A stretch of DNA of 64,000 bases from Rhizobium sp. 16-488-2b (GTDB lineage Bacteria > Pseudomonadota > Alphaproteobacteria > Rhizobiales > Rhizobiaceae). Positions 1-7,648 of this stretch are shown here, piece after piece. The stretch is taken from assembly GCF_017741815.1 (NCBI RefSeq), contig NZ_JAGHMF010000020.1, positions 124,001 to 188,000 of the forward strand. Direction: 5' to 3'. Under the pieces are notes generated by a model, which made no database searches, was not told the DNA's origin, and saw only the letters and a program-made list of their open reading frames with translations. Numbering within the stretch: the first letter of the stretch is position 1; each line of letters begins with the position of its first letter. The position numbers and the translations under genes are program-made.

Positions 1-613
1 GGCCGCCACGGCCAAGCACGACACCCGCCGCCAGCACCAGCACGATCGAACCGCCGAGGAGACGCAAAACCCAGCTGCTGACATCGATGAGCGGCGCGAT
101 CTCGTCTGCGATGGCGAGAAGCGCGATGGAGCCGACACCGGCCAGGCCTAGGCCGAAGGCGATGGTGACGAAAGCGATGACGCGGCCGATATCCTCCGGC
201 GTCAGTCCAAGCCTCGAATAGGCGCGGTAGCGGATGGCGCCACCACTCAGCGCGCCGAAGCCTGCCGTGTTGCCGACGGCATAGGCGGCAAACGCGGTCA
301 GCGCGACCTGCGGGAACGGCAGCTTCTTGCCGACGTAATCGATAGCGTTGACGTCGTAGAACACCAGCGCGAGGAAGCTTAGCGCCGTGAAGAACAGCGC
401 CAGCACGATCGAGCTGATCTTGGTGTCGGCCAGCGCCTGCACCACGTCGTCATAGCGCACCTCGGTCGTCAGCTGCTCGATCGCGAAACCGACCATGCAG
501 AACACGGCCAGCGTGGCGAGCGCCGTCAGATGCGTCCGGTACCGGCTGAAAAACCGCGAAATGGCGGATTCTTCTATGACTTCAATCTCTTCCAAATTGG
601 CGTGCTTCGACAT
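1..613 (-). CDS. MprF/LpiA-type lysylphosphatidylglycerol flippase, N-terminal part (cut by window edge)
   Basis: About 204 residues are visible, starting MSKHANLEEIEV; the C-terminal part lies outside the window. Several hydrophobic helices follow a short charged N-terminus. The segment around GNTAGFGALSGGAIRYR followed by LGLTPEDIGR is characteristic of the UPF0104/MprF flippase domain. Family knowledge: bifunctional MprF (called LpiA, low-pH inducible, in rhizobia) makes lysyl-phosphatidylglycerol with a C-terminal synthetase and moves it to the outer leaflet of the inner membrane, giving resistance to acid and cationic peptides. Whether the synthetase domain is present cannot be seen, so a flippase-only YbhN-like protein remains possible. 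Confidence 0.75.
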   Translation of the reverse strand, partial: MSKHANLEEIEVIEESAISRFFSRYRTHLTALATLAVFCMVGFAIEQLTTEVRYDDVVQALADTKISSIVLALFFTALSFLALVFYDVNAIDYVGKKLPFPQVALTAFAAYAVGNTAGFGALSGGAIRYRAYSRLGLTPEDIGRVIAFVTIAFGLGLAGVGSIALLAIADEIAPLIDVSSWVLRLLGGSIVLVLAAGVVLGRGG

Positions 614-861
614 TACGAACCGTCGTAAACCTACATATGAGCGGGAATCATGTCTTGGACATCTAACATAACCTGCATGTAACTTCTTGGACGCAAGCCC
701 GCGAATACATGCCAACACTACCCCAATGCCGCTTAACGACGCCTGCTTCATCCCCAATTGGGGCATTTTTGGCGCGAAGACGGGGGTTCCAATATTGTAT
801 TTTCGTAAGGTTAAAGCACTCGGTGGCTGAGTGCCGGCATCCGTAGATACCGGCATTCAGG

Positions 862-3057
862 CTAAGCCGCCGGCTCGGCGCCCTGACCGCTCTTCTGCGC
901 GGCGTAGCGCGCAGCCGCCGCATTGGCGTCCGCATCGTGCGTCTCACTCGACACTTGCAGCGTCGGCACGGCGAACTCGATGCCGTTCTCCTTGAAGGCC
1001 GTGCGGATCATCGCCAGCGCGTTGCGGCGGATGACGAACTGTTCGCCGGGCTTCGTCATCATCGCCAGACGGATGACGATCGCGAACTCGCCGAACTGCT
1101 CGACGCCCTTCATCTTCAGCGTCTCGATGATGTGAGGCGCATAATCGGGATTGTCGAGCAGCTTCTGGCCGATCTGCTTGATGACCTTCTTCGCCAGGAC
1201 GAGATCGGTGTCGTAGGTGACGTTGAGGGTGATCTTGTCGATGGTCCAGTCGCGATTGAGGTTCTTGACCGCGCCGAGCTCGCCGAACGGCACGGTCGTC
1301 AAAGGCCCGCGATGATGACGCAGTCTGACGGAGCGCAGGCTGAACGCCTCGACCACGCCCTTATGGCTACCGCTCTCGATATACTCGCCAACCCGGAAGG
1401 CATCGTCCCAGAGATAGAACATGCCGCTGATCACATCCTTGACGATCGTCTGCGCCCCGAAACCGACCGCGACGCCGACAACACCGGCACCCGCAATCAG
1501 CGGCCCGATCTCGACGCCCAGCCCCGAAAGCACCATCAGCACGGCGATGACGGCGATGACGACCGCGAGGACATTGCGGAAGATCGGCAGCAGCGTCTGC
1601 AGCCGCGCCCGCCTTGCCTTCTCGTCATCGTTGATCGAGCCCTCCAGAGGCGAGTCCTCCAGCCTGCCGTTGATATAGGCGCGCGCCAGATGCCAGAGCA
1701 GATCGGCCGCGAGCAGGATGACGATGCCGCCGACCGAGCCGCGCACGATCCGATCGATCATCGTCTCGCCCGCCGCCATCCGGTCGGCCGCGAAGCCGAG
1801 AATGCGGCCGAGCCAGAGGGCCGCGATGGTGATGATGACGGCGCGCACGCCGCGATCGAGCAACACCGCCGCGATCCGCTTCTTGGCAAGGAAGCCGGCC
1901 TCGGCCTTGTGCAGCGCCCGAACAGCAAGCGTGGAGACACGCAGAACGCGCGGCAATGCAACGGCATAGATGCCGAGCCATAGGATGAGGTTGAAACCTG
2001 CCACCCACAGAAGCCAGAGGGCTGCGAAATAGATGGTCAGCATCCAGGAGGCCGTCGTGCTCTTCTGGCCCTCCTCTACCGGACGCGACCAGACCGCTTC
2101 GGTCGCGATGGCCAGCAGCCCGAGCCCGAGCGCGTAGGCCACGAGATAGCGCGACCCGGGAGAGAAGCCGAGCGGCGCCATCAGCTGGATCAGCACCCAG
2201 CCGAACACGAAATAGATGATGAAGGTGCAGCTGCGCTTGAACCAGAACATCGCGGTGGCGCGCGAGACGTCCCGTTCGCCGCCGACATGCGGCAGTGTCA
2301 CCAGCGCCACGATGAGACGGCCGACCGAGATGGTGACGCGCGAGACGATCAGCGCGATGGCAACAGCGATCGCCAGCGATTGCGTGATGGGCGGCCAGTT
2401 GAAGAGCACGAGCGGTACGAGCGTCGCGACACAGAACACCAGCGCCGGCACGATGCGGTAGCTCAGATTGTTCGCCGCATGGTGCGCGACCGTGACGACC
2501 GCGCCGTCTTCGAGCTTGACGCGCGGGCGCGGCACGACCATCCGGAACAGGAATTCCGCCACCACCCCGGCCAGAAACAGCGCCAGCAGCTCGATGGTCA
2601 CGAATGCCCAGCCACTCGGCTGCACCTCGCGCTCGACGATCTCCGATGCATTCTCGACTTCATCCGGCAGCGTCATCGCAGCGCCGGAGACGAGATCGAA
2701 ATGACGGCGCGCATGGCCTAGGAAATCGGAAAGCACCGACATCTGCTCGCCGGACATCTCGCCACCGGGTGCTGCCGGTTGTGCCGGGGCGCTCGCCGGC
2801 TGCGCTGCCGCCGGGGCCTGTCCTGCCGGAGCCTGAGCTGCAGGGCTTTGCGTCTGCGCCTGCGTCGCCATCCATTGCTTGACGGCGGGCGTCTCCATGA
2901 GCTGCAGCATCTGCCGCACCTCGGCGGGCGGCGGTGCTGCCGGTGTCGGGCTGGGTGTCGCCGCCGGCGTTTGTGCCGCAGCACTCGAAACGATCATGCC
3001 AAATGCAAGGAGCGGCAGAAGCCGCTTCATGATGCGCGCACCAAACCCCAGACCCAT
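862..3057 (-). CDS. Large MscS-family mechanosensitive channel (YbiO-like)
   Basis: About 731 residues. The start at 3057 is chosen because a strong Shine-Dalgarno GGAGGGG lies about six bases upstream; longer in-frame extensions would run into the gnd gene. A signal peptide (MKRLLPLLAFGMIVSSAAAQ) is followed by a Pro/Ala-rich periplasmic linker, many transmembrane helices and a C-terminal MscS core. The pore helix is rich in Gly/Ala (GPLIAGAGVVGVAVGFGAQ) and the beta domain reads GEYIESGSHKGVVEAFSLR. Such long MscS paralogues in the inner membrane release solutes on hypo-osmotic shock. Size and layout resemble E. coli YbiO, but orthology is not shown. Confidence 0.88.
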   Translation of the reverse strand: MGLGFGARIMKRLLPLLAFGMIVSSAAAQTPAATPSPTPAAPPPAEVRQMLQLMETPAVKQWMATQAQTQSPAAQAPAGQAPAAAQPASAPAQPAAPGGEMSGEQMSVLSDFLGHARRHFDLVSGAAMTLPDEVENASEIVEREVQPSGWAFVTIELLALFLAGVVAEFLFRMVVPRPRVKLEDGAVVTVAHHAANNLSYRIVPALVFCVATLVPLVLFNWPPITQSLAIAVAIALIVSRVTISVGRLIVALVTLPHVGGERDVSRATAMFWFKRSCTFIIYFVFGWVLIQLMAPLGFSPGSRYLVAYALGLGLLAIATEAVWSRPVEEGQKSTTASWMLTIYFAALWLLWVAGFNLILWLGIYAVALPRVLRVSTLAVRALHKAEAGFLAKKRIAAVLLDRGVRAVIITIAALWLGRILGFAADRMAAGETMIDRIVRGSVGGIVILLAADLLWHLARAYINGRLEDSPLEGSINDDEKARRARLQTLLPIFRNVLAVVIAVIAVLMVLSGLGVEIGPLIAGAGVVGVAVGFGAQTIVKDVISGMFYLWDDAFRVGEYIESGSHKGVVEAFSLRSVRLRHHRGPLTTVPFGELGAVKNLNRDWTIDKITLNVTYDTDLVLAKKVIKQIGQKLLDNPDYAPHIIETLKMKGVEQFGEFAIVIRLAMMTKPGEQFVIRRNALAMIRTAFKENGIEFAVPTLQVSSETHDADANAAAARYAAQKSGQGAEPAA

Positions 3058-3109
3058 ACCAGCCCCTCCAATATATATAGCGTAGCTTATATTGAAGCGC
3101 GGGAAAGAA

Positions 3110-3140
3110 AAGCCCACGCAGCTTGTGGCTGCGTGGGCTT
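3110..3140 (-). terminator. Rho-independent terminator downstream of gnd
   Basis: A perfect 13-bp stem (AAGCCCACGCAGC with its complement) around a 5-base loop, followed on the minus strand by TTTCTTTCCC. It lies just past the gnd stop. Confidence 0.7.
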
Positions 3141-3164
3141 GGATAACCATTATTGCTGAATGGT

Positions 3165-4184
3165 TTACGCCTTCGGCTTTTCGACGTGACCGCCGAAGCC
3201 GGCGCGCATGGCCGAGAGCACCTTGTTGGCGAACTCGTCGTTGTCGCGCGAGGAGAAGCGGCTGTAGAGCGCGGCACTCAGAACCGGTGTCGGAACGCTC
3301 TCGTCGATGGCGGCCATGATCGTCCAGCGGCCTTCGCCCGAATCCGAAACGCGCCCGGCATAGGCGCCGAGCGCGGGATCCGCATGCAGCGCATCCGAGG
3401 TCAGGTCGAGCAGCCAGGAGGTGATGACGCTGCCGCGACGCCACACTTCGGCGACGTCCTGCAGATTGAAGTCGTACTGGTAGTGCTCAGGATGCGCGAT
3501 CGGCGCCGTCTCGGCGTCGACTTCATGATTGTCAGCGCCGATATTGGCGCGCTTCAGGATGTTGAAGCCTTCGGCGTAAGCCGCCATCAGGCCGTATTCG
3601 ATGCCGTTGTGCACCATCTTGACGAAGTGGCCGGCGCCGTGCGGGCCGCAATGCAGATAGCCCTGCTCGGCCGTGCTGCCGGCCTGGTCCGGGCGATGCG
3701 CCGAAGGAACGACATTGCCGACGCCAGGTGCCAGCGACTTGAAGATCGGCGAAAGCGATTCGACCACGGCCTTTTCGCCGCCGATCATCAGGCAATAGCC
3801 GCGCTCGAGACCGAACACGCCGCCGCTGGTGCCGACGTCGACATAGTGCAGGCCCTTGGTGATCAGCTCGCCGCCACGGCGAATGTCGTCGTGATAATAG
3901 GAGTTGCCACCGTCGATGATGATATCGTCGCTGTCGAGCAGCGGCGTGATTTGCGCGATCACCTTGTCGGTGATGGCCGCCGGCAGCATCAGCCACACGG
4001 CGCGCGGGCGTGAAAGCTTCGAAACGAACTCTTCCAGCGAAGCGCTGCCGATGGCGCCCTTGCCGACCAGATCGTTTACGCTTTCCGTCTTCGCATCATA
4101 GACCACGCATTCATGGCCATCACGCATCAAGCGCTGGACCATGAAGCTGCCCATACGGCCCAAGCCAACCATGCCAAGCTGCAT
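3165..4184 (-). CDS. gnd: 6-phosphogluconate dehydrogenase, decarboxylating (short form)
   Basis: 339 residues. The N-terminal Rossmann motif MVGLGRMG (Gly7, 9 and 12) binds NAD(P). The substrate segment DGGNSYYHDD and the catalytic region GPHGAGHFVKMVHNGIEYG are clear. At about 340 residues it belongs to the short, bacterial GntZ/YqeC-like class, which is often NAD-preferring, rather than the 470-residue E. coli Gnd class. It converts 6-phosphogluconate to ribulose 5-phosphate and CO2 in the cytosolic oxidative pentose phosphate pathway, so it connects with tkt in the same window. It is a single gene with its own terminator; cofactor preference is inference. Confidence 0.92.
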   Translation of the reverse strand: MQLGMVGLGRMGSFMVQRLMRDGHECVVYDAKTESVNDLVGKGAIGSASLEEFVSKLSRPRAVWLMLPAAITDKVIAQITPLLDSDDIIIDGGNSYYHDDIRRGGELITKGLHYVDVGTSGGVFGLERGYCLMIGGEKAVVESLSPIFKSLAPGVGNVVPSAHRPDQAGSTAEQGYLHCGPHGAGHFVKMVHNGIEYGLMAAYAEGFNILKRANIGADNHEVDAETAPIAHPEHYQYDFNLQDVAEVWRRGSVITSWLLDLTSDALHADPALGAYAGRVSDSGEGRWTIMAAIDESVPTPVLSAALYSRFSSRDNDEFANKVLSAMRAGFGGHVEKPKA

Positions 4185-4405
4185 CTCATAATCTCCTGAG
4201 AATTGAGAATCTAATCGATATTATGCGCGAATACCTATCACTCGCACTGCAGCACGCAAGCGAAGTCTCCGTCACAATAGCGGGAACGCTACCGCTTCGC
4301 GCGCCGATGAACGCGAGAACCGCGAGCCCGCAAGGCATTCCGCCGAATCTGGAAACTAAAAAAATATTTCGAATGTCAACCGCAAACCGCCAATAAGGCT
4401 GCGGC

Positions 4406-5005
4406 TCATTGCTGCACCGCAAGAATTACGCGCCCGCTGGTGGCATCGCTGAGCATCCGTGCGGTCTCAGGGAACACGGCTTCCGGAACGGAAAGCGTCA
4501 GCAGCGCACCCGCATCCACGAACACCTCGGCCACGACGCGCACGCCGGCGAAGCCCGCAAGCCGCGCCTTCACCAGAGCCAGATCCGAGAAATTCACCGC
4601 GATCTCGGCCTCGACGGTCGCGACCAGCTCGACCGTCACCGCGGCCCTGAGGCACGCGGCAGCCGTGCCGCCATAGGCGCGGATCAGGCCGCCGGTTCCA
4701 AGCAGAACGCCGCCGAACCAGCGGGTGACGACGACCGCCACCCGGTCGAGCGACTGCCCGTCGATCGCCTGCAGGATCGGCTTGCCGGCGGTGCCGCTCG
4801 GCTCGCCATCATCGTTGAAGCGATAGTTCTGGCCGATCCGCCACGCCCAGCAATTATGGTTGGCGGCGGGATCGCCGTGCGCGGCGAGAAAATCCTTAGC
4901 ATCCTCTTCGGAGCCGATCGGCGCCGCGACAGCCAGAAACCGGCTCTTCTTGACGATCTGCTCCAGGGTCTCGATGCGGGTGAGTGAAAACATGGCCATT
5001 GCCAT
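4406..5005 (-). CDS. YigZ/IMPACT family protein (UPF0029)
   Basis: About 199 residues. Conserved IMPACT-family elements are visible: KKSRFLAVAAP near the N-terminus, then NHNCWAWRIG, DDGEPSGTAGKPIL and VVVTRWFGGVLLGTGGLIRAY. Bacterial members have an N-terminal UPF0029 domain and a C-terminal ferredoxin-like domain; their role is loosely linked to ribosomes or translation and is not settled. The start is ambiguous between two nearby ATG codons (5005 or 4999/4993 region). A 220-bp gap without a convincing gene separates it from gnd. Confidence 0.85.
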   Translation of the reverse strand: MAMAMFSLTRIETLEQIVKKSRFLAVAAPIGSEEDAKDFLAAHGDPAANHNCWAWRIGQNYRFNDDGEPSGTAGKPILQAIDGQSLDRVAVVVTRWFGGVLLGTGGLIRAYGGTAAACLRAAVTVELVATVEAEIAVNFSDLALVKARLAGFAGVRVVAEVFVDAGALLTLSVPEAVFPETARMLSDATSGRVILAVQQ

Positions 5006-5083
5006 ATCGCCAGCAGCGCGCGCTTCGCAAGCAAAACCGGCTTGAAGCCAAGCCCCGCTCGCAAATCAAAGGCCACAAAAGCA

Positions 5084-5114
5084 AAACGCCCGCAGCTGGA
5101 AGCAACGGGCGTTT
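5084..5114 (-). terminator. Terminator downstream of the DUF1127 gene
   Basis: Stem AAACGCCCG/CGGGCGTTT with a 13-base loop; on the minus strand it ends in GTTTTG. It follows the DUF1127 stop at 5151. Confidence 0.6.
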
Positions 5115-5150
5115 CAAATCTATCTGCTCATGAAGAGCAGCGATCGCTTG

Positions 5151-5294
5151 TTAGCGAGTGGCGTCGCGAGCAACGCGCTGGATTTCGGAGCGGTCGATAC
5201 CGAGGTCGTTCAGCGCACGGTTGGACATGCGGCCAAGTTCGCTAACGGTCTGACGATACTTGCGCCAGTTATTGAAGGAGCGTGCTACGTTCAT
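5151..5294 (-). CDS. DUF1127 small protein
   Basis: 47 residues, starting MNVARSFNNWRKYRQTV and ending with the typical LGRMSNRALNDLGIDRSEI pattern of DUF1127 (YjiS-like). An AGGAAAGGGG ribosome-binding site precedes the ATG. Family knowledge: in rhizobia and agrobacteria short arginine-rich DUF1127 proteins are small regulatory or RNA-associated proteins, several of them stress induced and linked to phosphate and carbon metabolism. It stands alone between its terminator and a long non-coding leader region. Confidence 0.88.
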   Translation of the reverse strand: MNVARSFNNWRKYRQTVSELGRMSNRALNDLGIDRSEIQRVARDATR

Positions 5295-5847
5295 GATGAT
5301 CCCCTTTCCTAGGGCTTTCAGCGCTTGGCAGCGTGTTTGCTACCCGTGTCTCTCTGTTGATGCGAATATATGCATGAAGGCCGACAACGAACAGCGCTAA
5401 AGCATCAGAACACCCATGCGCCAAGCGCATAACTAAAACGATGCTGCTTAATATTTTTGCCCTCAGAAAAGCCGTAAACGTTTTAGGGAAACGCCATTTT
5501 GCGGCGATTTCGCCCGAATTCCCAGAATAGCGATCGGCTCGATCACAATCGTTAAAGTGTTTTAACCGTTTTAATCGACGGATATCGGCTCCGCGCCTCG
5601 GAAAATCAGCGATCTCTGCGTGAGAAAAACTCGAAACGCATCCCGTGCGCTCAGCGCATGCTTTATTGGCAAGCCTGCGACACAGTACCGGACGGACTGT
5701 GAAAGGCTCACGAGGAGCCCGTTTTTCGCCGCAAGCAGCCGCACCCCATTGCCAGCAAACTCGGCATACGGCAGTAGAAGCGCGCCGGCGTGATCGAATG
5801 CGCGACATCAGGCGGCCGTGCCAGCACCCGCGCAACAAGGACGTCAC
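5295..5847. other. Intergenic stretch upstream of the DUF1127 gene and the secreted protein
   Basis: About 550 bases between divergent genes. No convincing gene was found; the long minus-strand reading frame here has no family resemblance and runs antisense through the next gene. The part nearest DUF1127 is AT-richer and presumably carries its promoter. An imperfect AAACGTTT element lies near 5476. No promoter could be assigned with confidence. Confidence 0.4.
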
Positions 5848-6306
5848 ATGAAGCATATCCTCGCCGCGGCCACGCTTGTAACCACCACCCTGCTCCCGGT
5901 CACAGCCACCCGCGCCGCCGATTTCGGCGTCACCCCGATGACGGATGGCGACACGTTCATCGGTTGCCTTGCCCAGAACAACCACACCGGCATCGGCTAC
6001 CTCGCCGTCGGCGACAAGCTGGCGCTGTTTGCCAATGCCGACGCTTTCGCGATCGCCAAGGGTGAGCGCGTCAACGGCACGTGGTCGGTGGATGGCGCGG
6101 CCGCCGCGGATTTCTCCTCGACTGCCGACAGCGACAAGACGGTGACGATCGACGTTCCGAACGATGCTGCGGCCGTCACCGCCTTGACCTCGGGCAAGGA
6201 ACTGACGGTCACCGCCAACGGCATTGACGTCATCCTGCCGCTGACGGGCACGGAGGAGGCATTTGCCGCGCTGACGACCTGCATGAAGGAAAACGGCGCT
6301 GAATAG
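5848..6306 (+). CDS. Small secreted protein of unknown function
   Basis: 152 residues; the ATG is preceded by AAGGACG. A clear signal peptide (MKHILAAATLVTTTLLPVTATRA, cleavage after ATRA) is followed by a mature domain of about 130 residues with two cysteines (one in FIGCLAQ, one near the C-terminus in LTTCMKENG) that could form a disulfide. No transmembrane segment follows the signal, so a periplasmic or exported location is inferred. I do not recognise a family. It stands alone, downstream of 6S RNA on the other strand. Confidence 0.7.
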   Translation: MKHILAAATLVTTTLLPVTATRAADFGVTPMTDGDTFIGCLAQNNHTGIGYLAVGDKLALFANADAFAIAKGERVNGTWSVDGAAAADFSSTADSDKTVTIDVPNDAAAVTALTSGKELTVTANGIDVILPLTGTEEAFAALTTCMKENGAE

Positions 6307-6360
6307 CGCCTGATACCAGGGCGCTCGAAGCGCGATACGATTGCCGGAGATGAGAAGGAA

Positions 6361-6522
6361 GAGTGCGATCCGCGGCAACCGATGGAGGTTTACGATCCTG
6401 GGTGCCTACAAACGTAGGTGGGCGCCATATGTCCAAGCCCACGGGCCTGGCCAGGGACAGCTCCCTTTGGATCGAGTATGGCCCCAGGGATTGTGGTTCC
6501 TGTCGAGAGGCGCAGATCGCAA
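6361..6522 (-). ncRNA. ssrS: 6S RNA (RNA polymerase regulator), alphaproteobacterial type
   Basis: The region downstream of zapA folds into one long interrupted hairpin. The terminal stem pairs GCGATC near 6520 with GATCGC near 6365. CCTGGG/CCCAGG arms flank the centre, and the apical part contains the small hairpin CCTAC-GTTTG-GTAGG seen in alphaproteobacterial 6S RNAs. The minus strand is favoured because TATATA lies just upstream of the proposed 5' end and because zapA and ssrS are adjacent and co-oriented in many proteobacteria. 6S RNA mimics an open promoter and sequesters sigma70 holoenzyme in stationary phase. Ends are approximate. Confidence 0.7.
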
Positions 6523-6526
6523 CTGC

Positions 6527-6555
6527 TATATAAGACCGATCCATGACGCGCGCCA
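6527..6555 (-). promoter_or_regulatory. Probable promoter of 6S RNA
   Basis: On the minus strand a TATATA -10 box (6527-6532) lies about 5-8 bases before the proposed 6S 5' end; the -35 region (around 6550-6555, TGGCGC) is weak. Confidence 0.4.
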
Positions 6556-6607
6556 GAGGCTGACGCGGGCGTCCCGGATTTAATTCGAGCGCTTCAGTTG
6601 GACCCGC

Positions 6608-6985
6608 CTAGTTCAGAGCCGCCGGCGCCCGGCCGTTCAGCTTGTCGGTGATCCCGCGCAGCTGGCTGCTGACCTCGACGATTGCGGCTGCGATGCTCTC
6701 TTCTGTGCGGCTGGTTGCCGCCAACACCGTGTCGCGGTTGCTGCGCAGGCTGTTGAGTTCATCTTCCAGGCTGGCGACGCGCCGGGTCAGTTCCGAGATC
6801 TCGTCCATGATCATGATGCCGGCCATGACGGTGATGCGGAGATCGCCGATTTCGCCGAACTGATCCTTGAGATGGCCGACATAGCGGTCGAAACGGGTGG
6901 CGAGATCGGTCAGGTGATCTTCCTGCCCCTCTTCGCAGGCCATGCGATAGGCCTTGCCGTCGATCGTTACCGTTACCTGCGCCAT
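6608..6985 (-). CDS. zapA: Cell division protein ZapA
   Basis: 125 residues. The N-terminal head begins MAQVTVTIDGKAYRMAC, followed by GQEDHLTDLATRFDRYV, the typical ZapA globular domain. A C-terminal coiled coil (MDEISELTRRVASLEDELNSL) follows. ZapA binds FtsZ, bundles protofilaments and stabilises the Z ring at midcell. The DUF4164 gene lies 15 bases upstream on the same strand, and 6S RNA follows; the same arrangement is common in rhizobia. Confidence 0.93.
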   Translation of the reverse strand: MAQVTVTIDGKAYRMACEEGQEDHLTDLATRFDRYVGHLKDQFGEIGDLRITVMAGIMIMDEISELTRRVASLEDELNSLRSNRDTVLAATSRTEESIAAAIVEVSSQLRGITDKLNGRAPAALN

Positions 6986-7000
6986 ATCCTAAGCCCTTTA

Positions 7001-7276
7001 TTAGCGGTCGAGAACCGCGCGGATCGTCTCCATCGCCGTCACCAGACGACGTGAGACCTCGCGATTGACCTCTTCCAGCCGGTTCGCACGGAATTCCGCC
7101 TGGTCGAGCTCCTGCGCCAGCTTGGAGCGATCGGCATGCACGCGGCGCACCTCGCCCTCGATCTCGCCGGTCTCGCGCTGCCGCTCGATCCGGGCGTCGA
7201 CGGCGCTGTCGAGCGCCGAAATCGCCTGCCGGAGCTCGAGGAGCGCTGCATCGATGCTGTTGCCTGTGGATGTCAT
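7001..7276 (-). CDS. DUF4164 family coiled-coil protein
   Basis: 91 residues from the preferred ATG (MTSTGNSIDAALLELRQ); an upstream in-frame TTG would add 21 residues with no supporting features. The whole protein is predicted alpha-helical coiled coil with heptad-like Leu/Ala/Val spacing (RRVHADRSKLAQELDQAEFR) and no membrane segment. It precedes zapA by 15 bases and is probably co-transcribed, so a role beside ZapA in division is a reasonable inference; the family has no established function. Confidence 0.8.
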   Translation of the reverse strand: MTSTGNSIDAALLELRQAISALDSAVDARIERQRETGEIEGEVRRVHADRSKLAQELDQAEFRANRLEEVNREVSRRLVTAMETIRAVLDR

Positions 7277-7547
7277 GTCTTTCCGGTTCCCCGCGCAAGA
7301 CCCGCGAATCGGTATTGAGGCCCGACGCGATGTTTTCAAAAGGATATGCAGCTCGCCAACTGCCCGTCAATAAAGGCTGGAAGGTGGCAGGCGAGCTAGT
7401 TGTGGATGACTGAAATCGGCAACTATGCGCATGGCTCTGTCAGCGCCCCCATCAGCAGCTCTGTCACACGCTTGTCAACTTTTGTTAAAATCGTTGGTCA
7501 AATGTCAAAAATCGTCATTTCGACCCCTCTATTAGGGCTTCGATTTA

Positions 7548-7575
7548 TTGACTTGCCTGCTCCAACTGCTATTTG
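7548..7575 (+). promoter_or_regulatory. Putative sigma70 promoter of tkt
   Basis: TTGACT (7548-7553), 16-bp spacer, TATTTG (7570-7575), about 75 bases before the tkt start. The surrounding 7277-7648 gap holds no gene; an in-frame extension of tkt into it does not look like coding sequence. Confidence 0.45.
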
Positions 7576-7648
7576 TGCACCCGCTCTCATTGATGGTCTC
7601 CGCAGGCTTGAGGCCATCCCCCGACACCCCGGAACAAGCGGAATAGCG

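Noticed and set aside
752..763. CCCCAATTGGGG palindrome followed by CATTTTT
   Set aside because: It is short and has no plus-strand gene upstream to terminate; could be chance.
663..947. 94-codon frame between the flippase and MscS genes
   Set aside because: Arg-rich start and overlap with the MscS end; no ribosome-binding site or family.
937..1983. Plus-strand frame of 348 codons opposite the MscS-type channel
   Set aside because: Antisense shadow with Asp/Arg/His-rich low-complexity composition; the minus strand carries clear MscS motifs.
3058..3444. Upstream extension of the MscS-type channel
   Set aside because: It would overlap the gnd gene and its terminator; the Shine-Dalgarno and signal peptide support the start at 3057.
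4186..4422. 78-codon minus-strand frame between YigZ and gnd
   Set aside because: It overlaps the end of the YigZ gene, has no ribosome-binding site and no recognisable features.
5269..6378. Long minus-strand reading frame opposite the small secreted protein
   Set aside because: No family resemblance, Arg/Gly-rich composition typical of antisense frames in high-GC DNA, and it overlaps both DUF1127 and a well-supported signal-peptide gene.
7400..7648. Upstream extension of transketolase
   Set aside because: It contains the likely promoter, and the family N-terminus begins at 7649.
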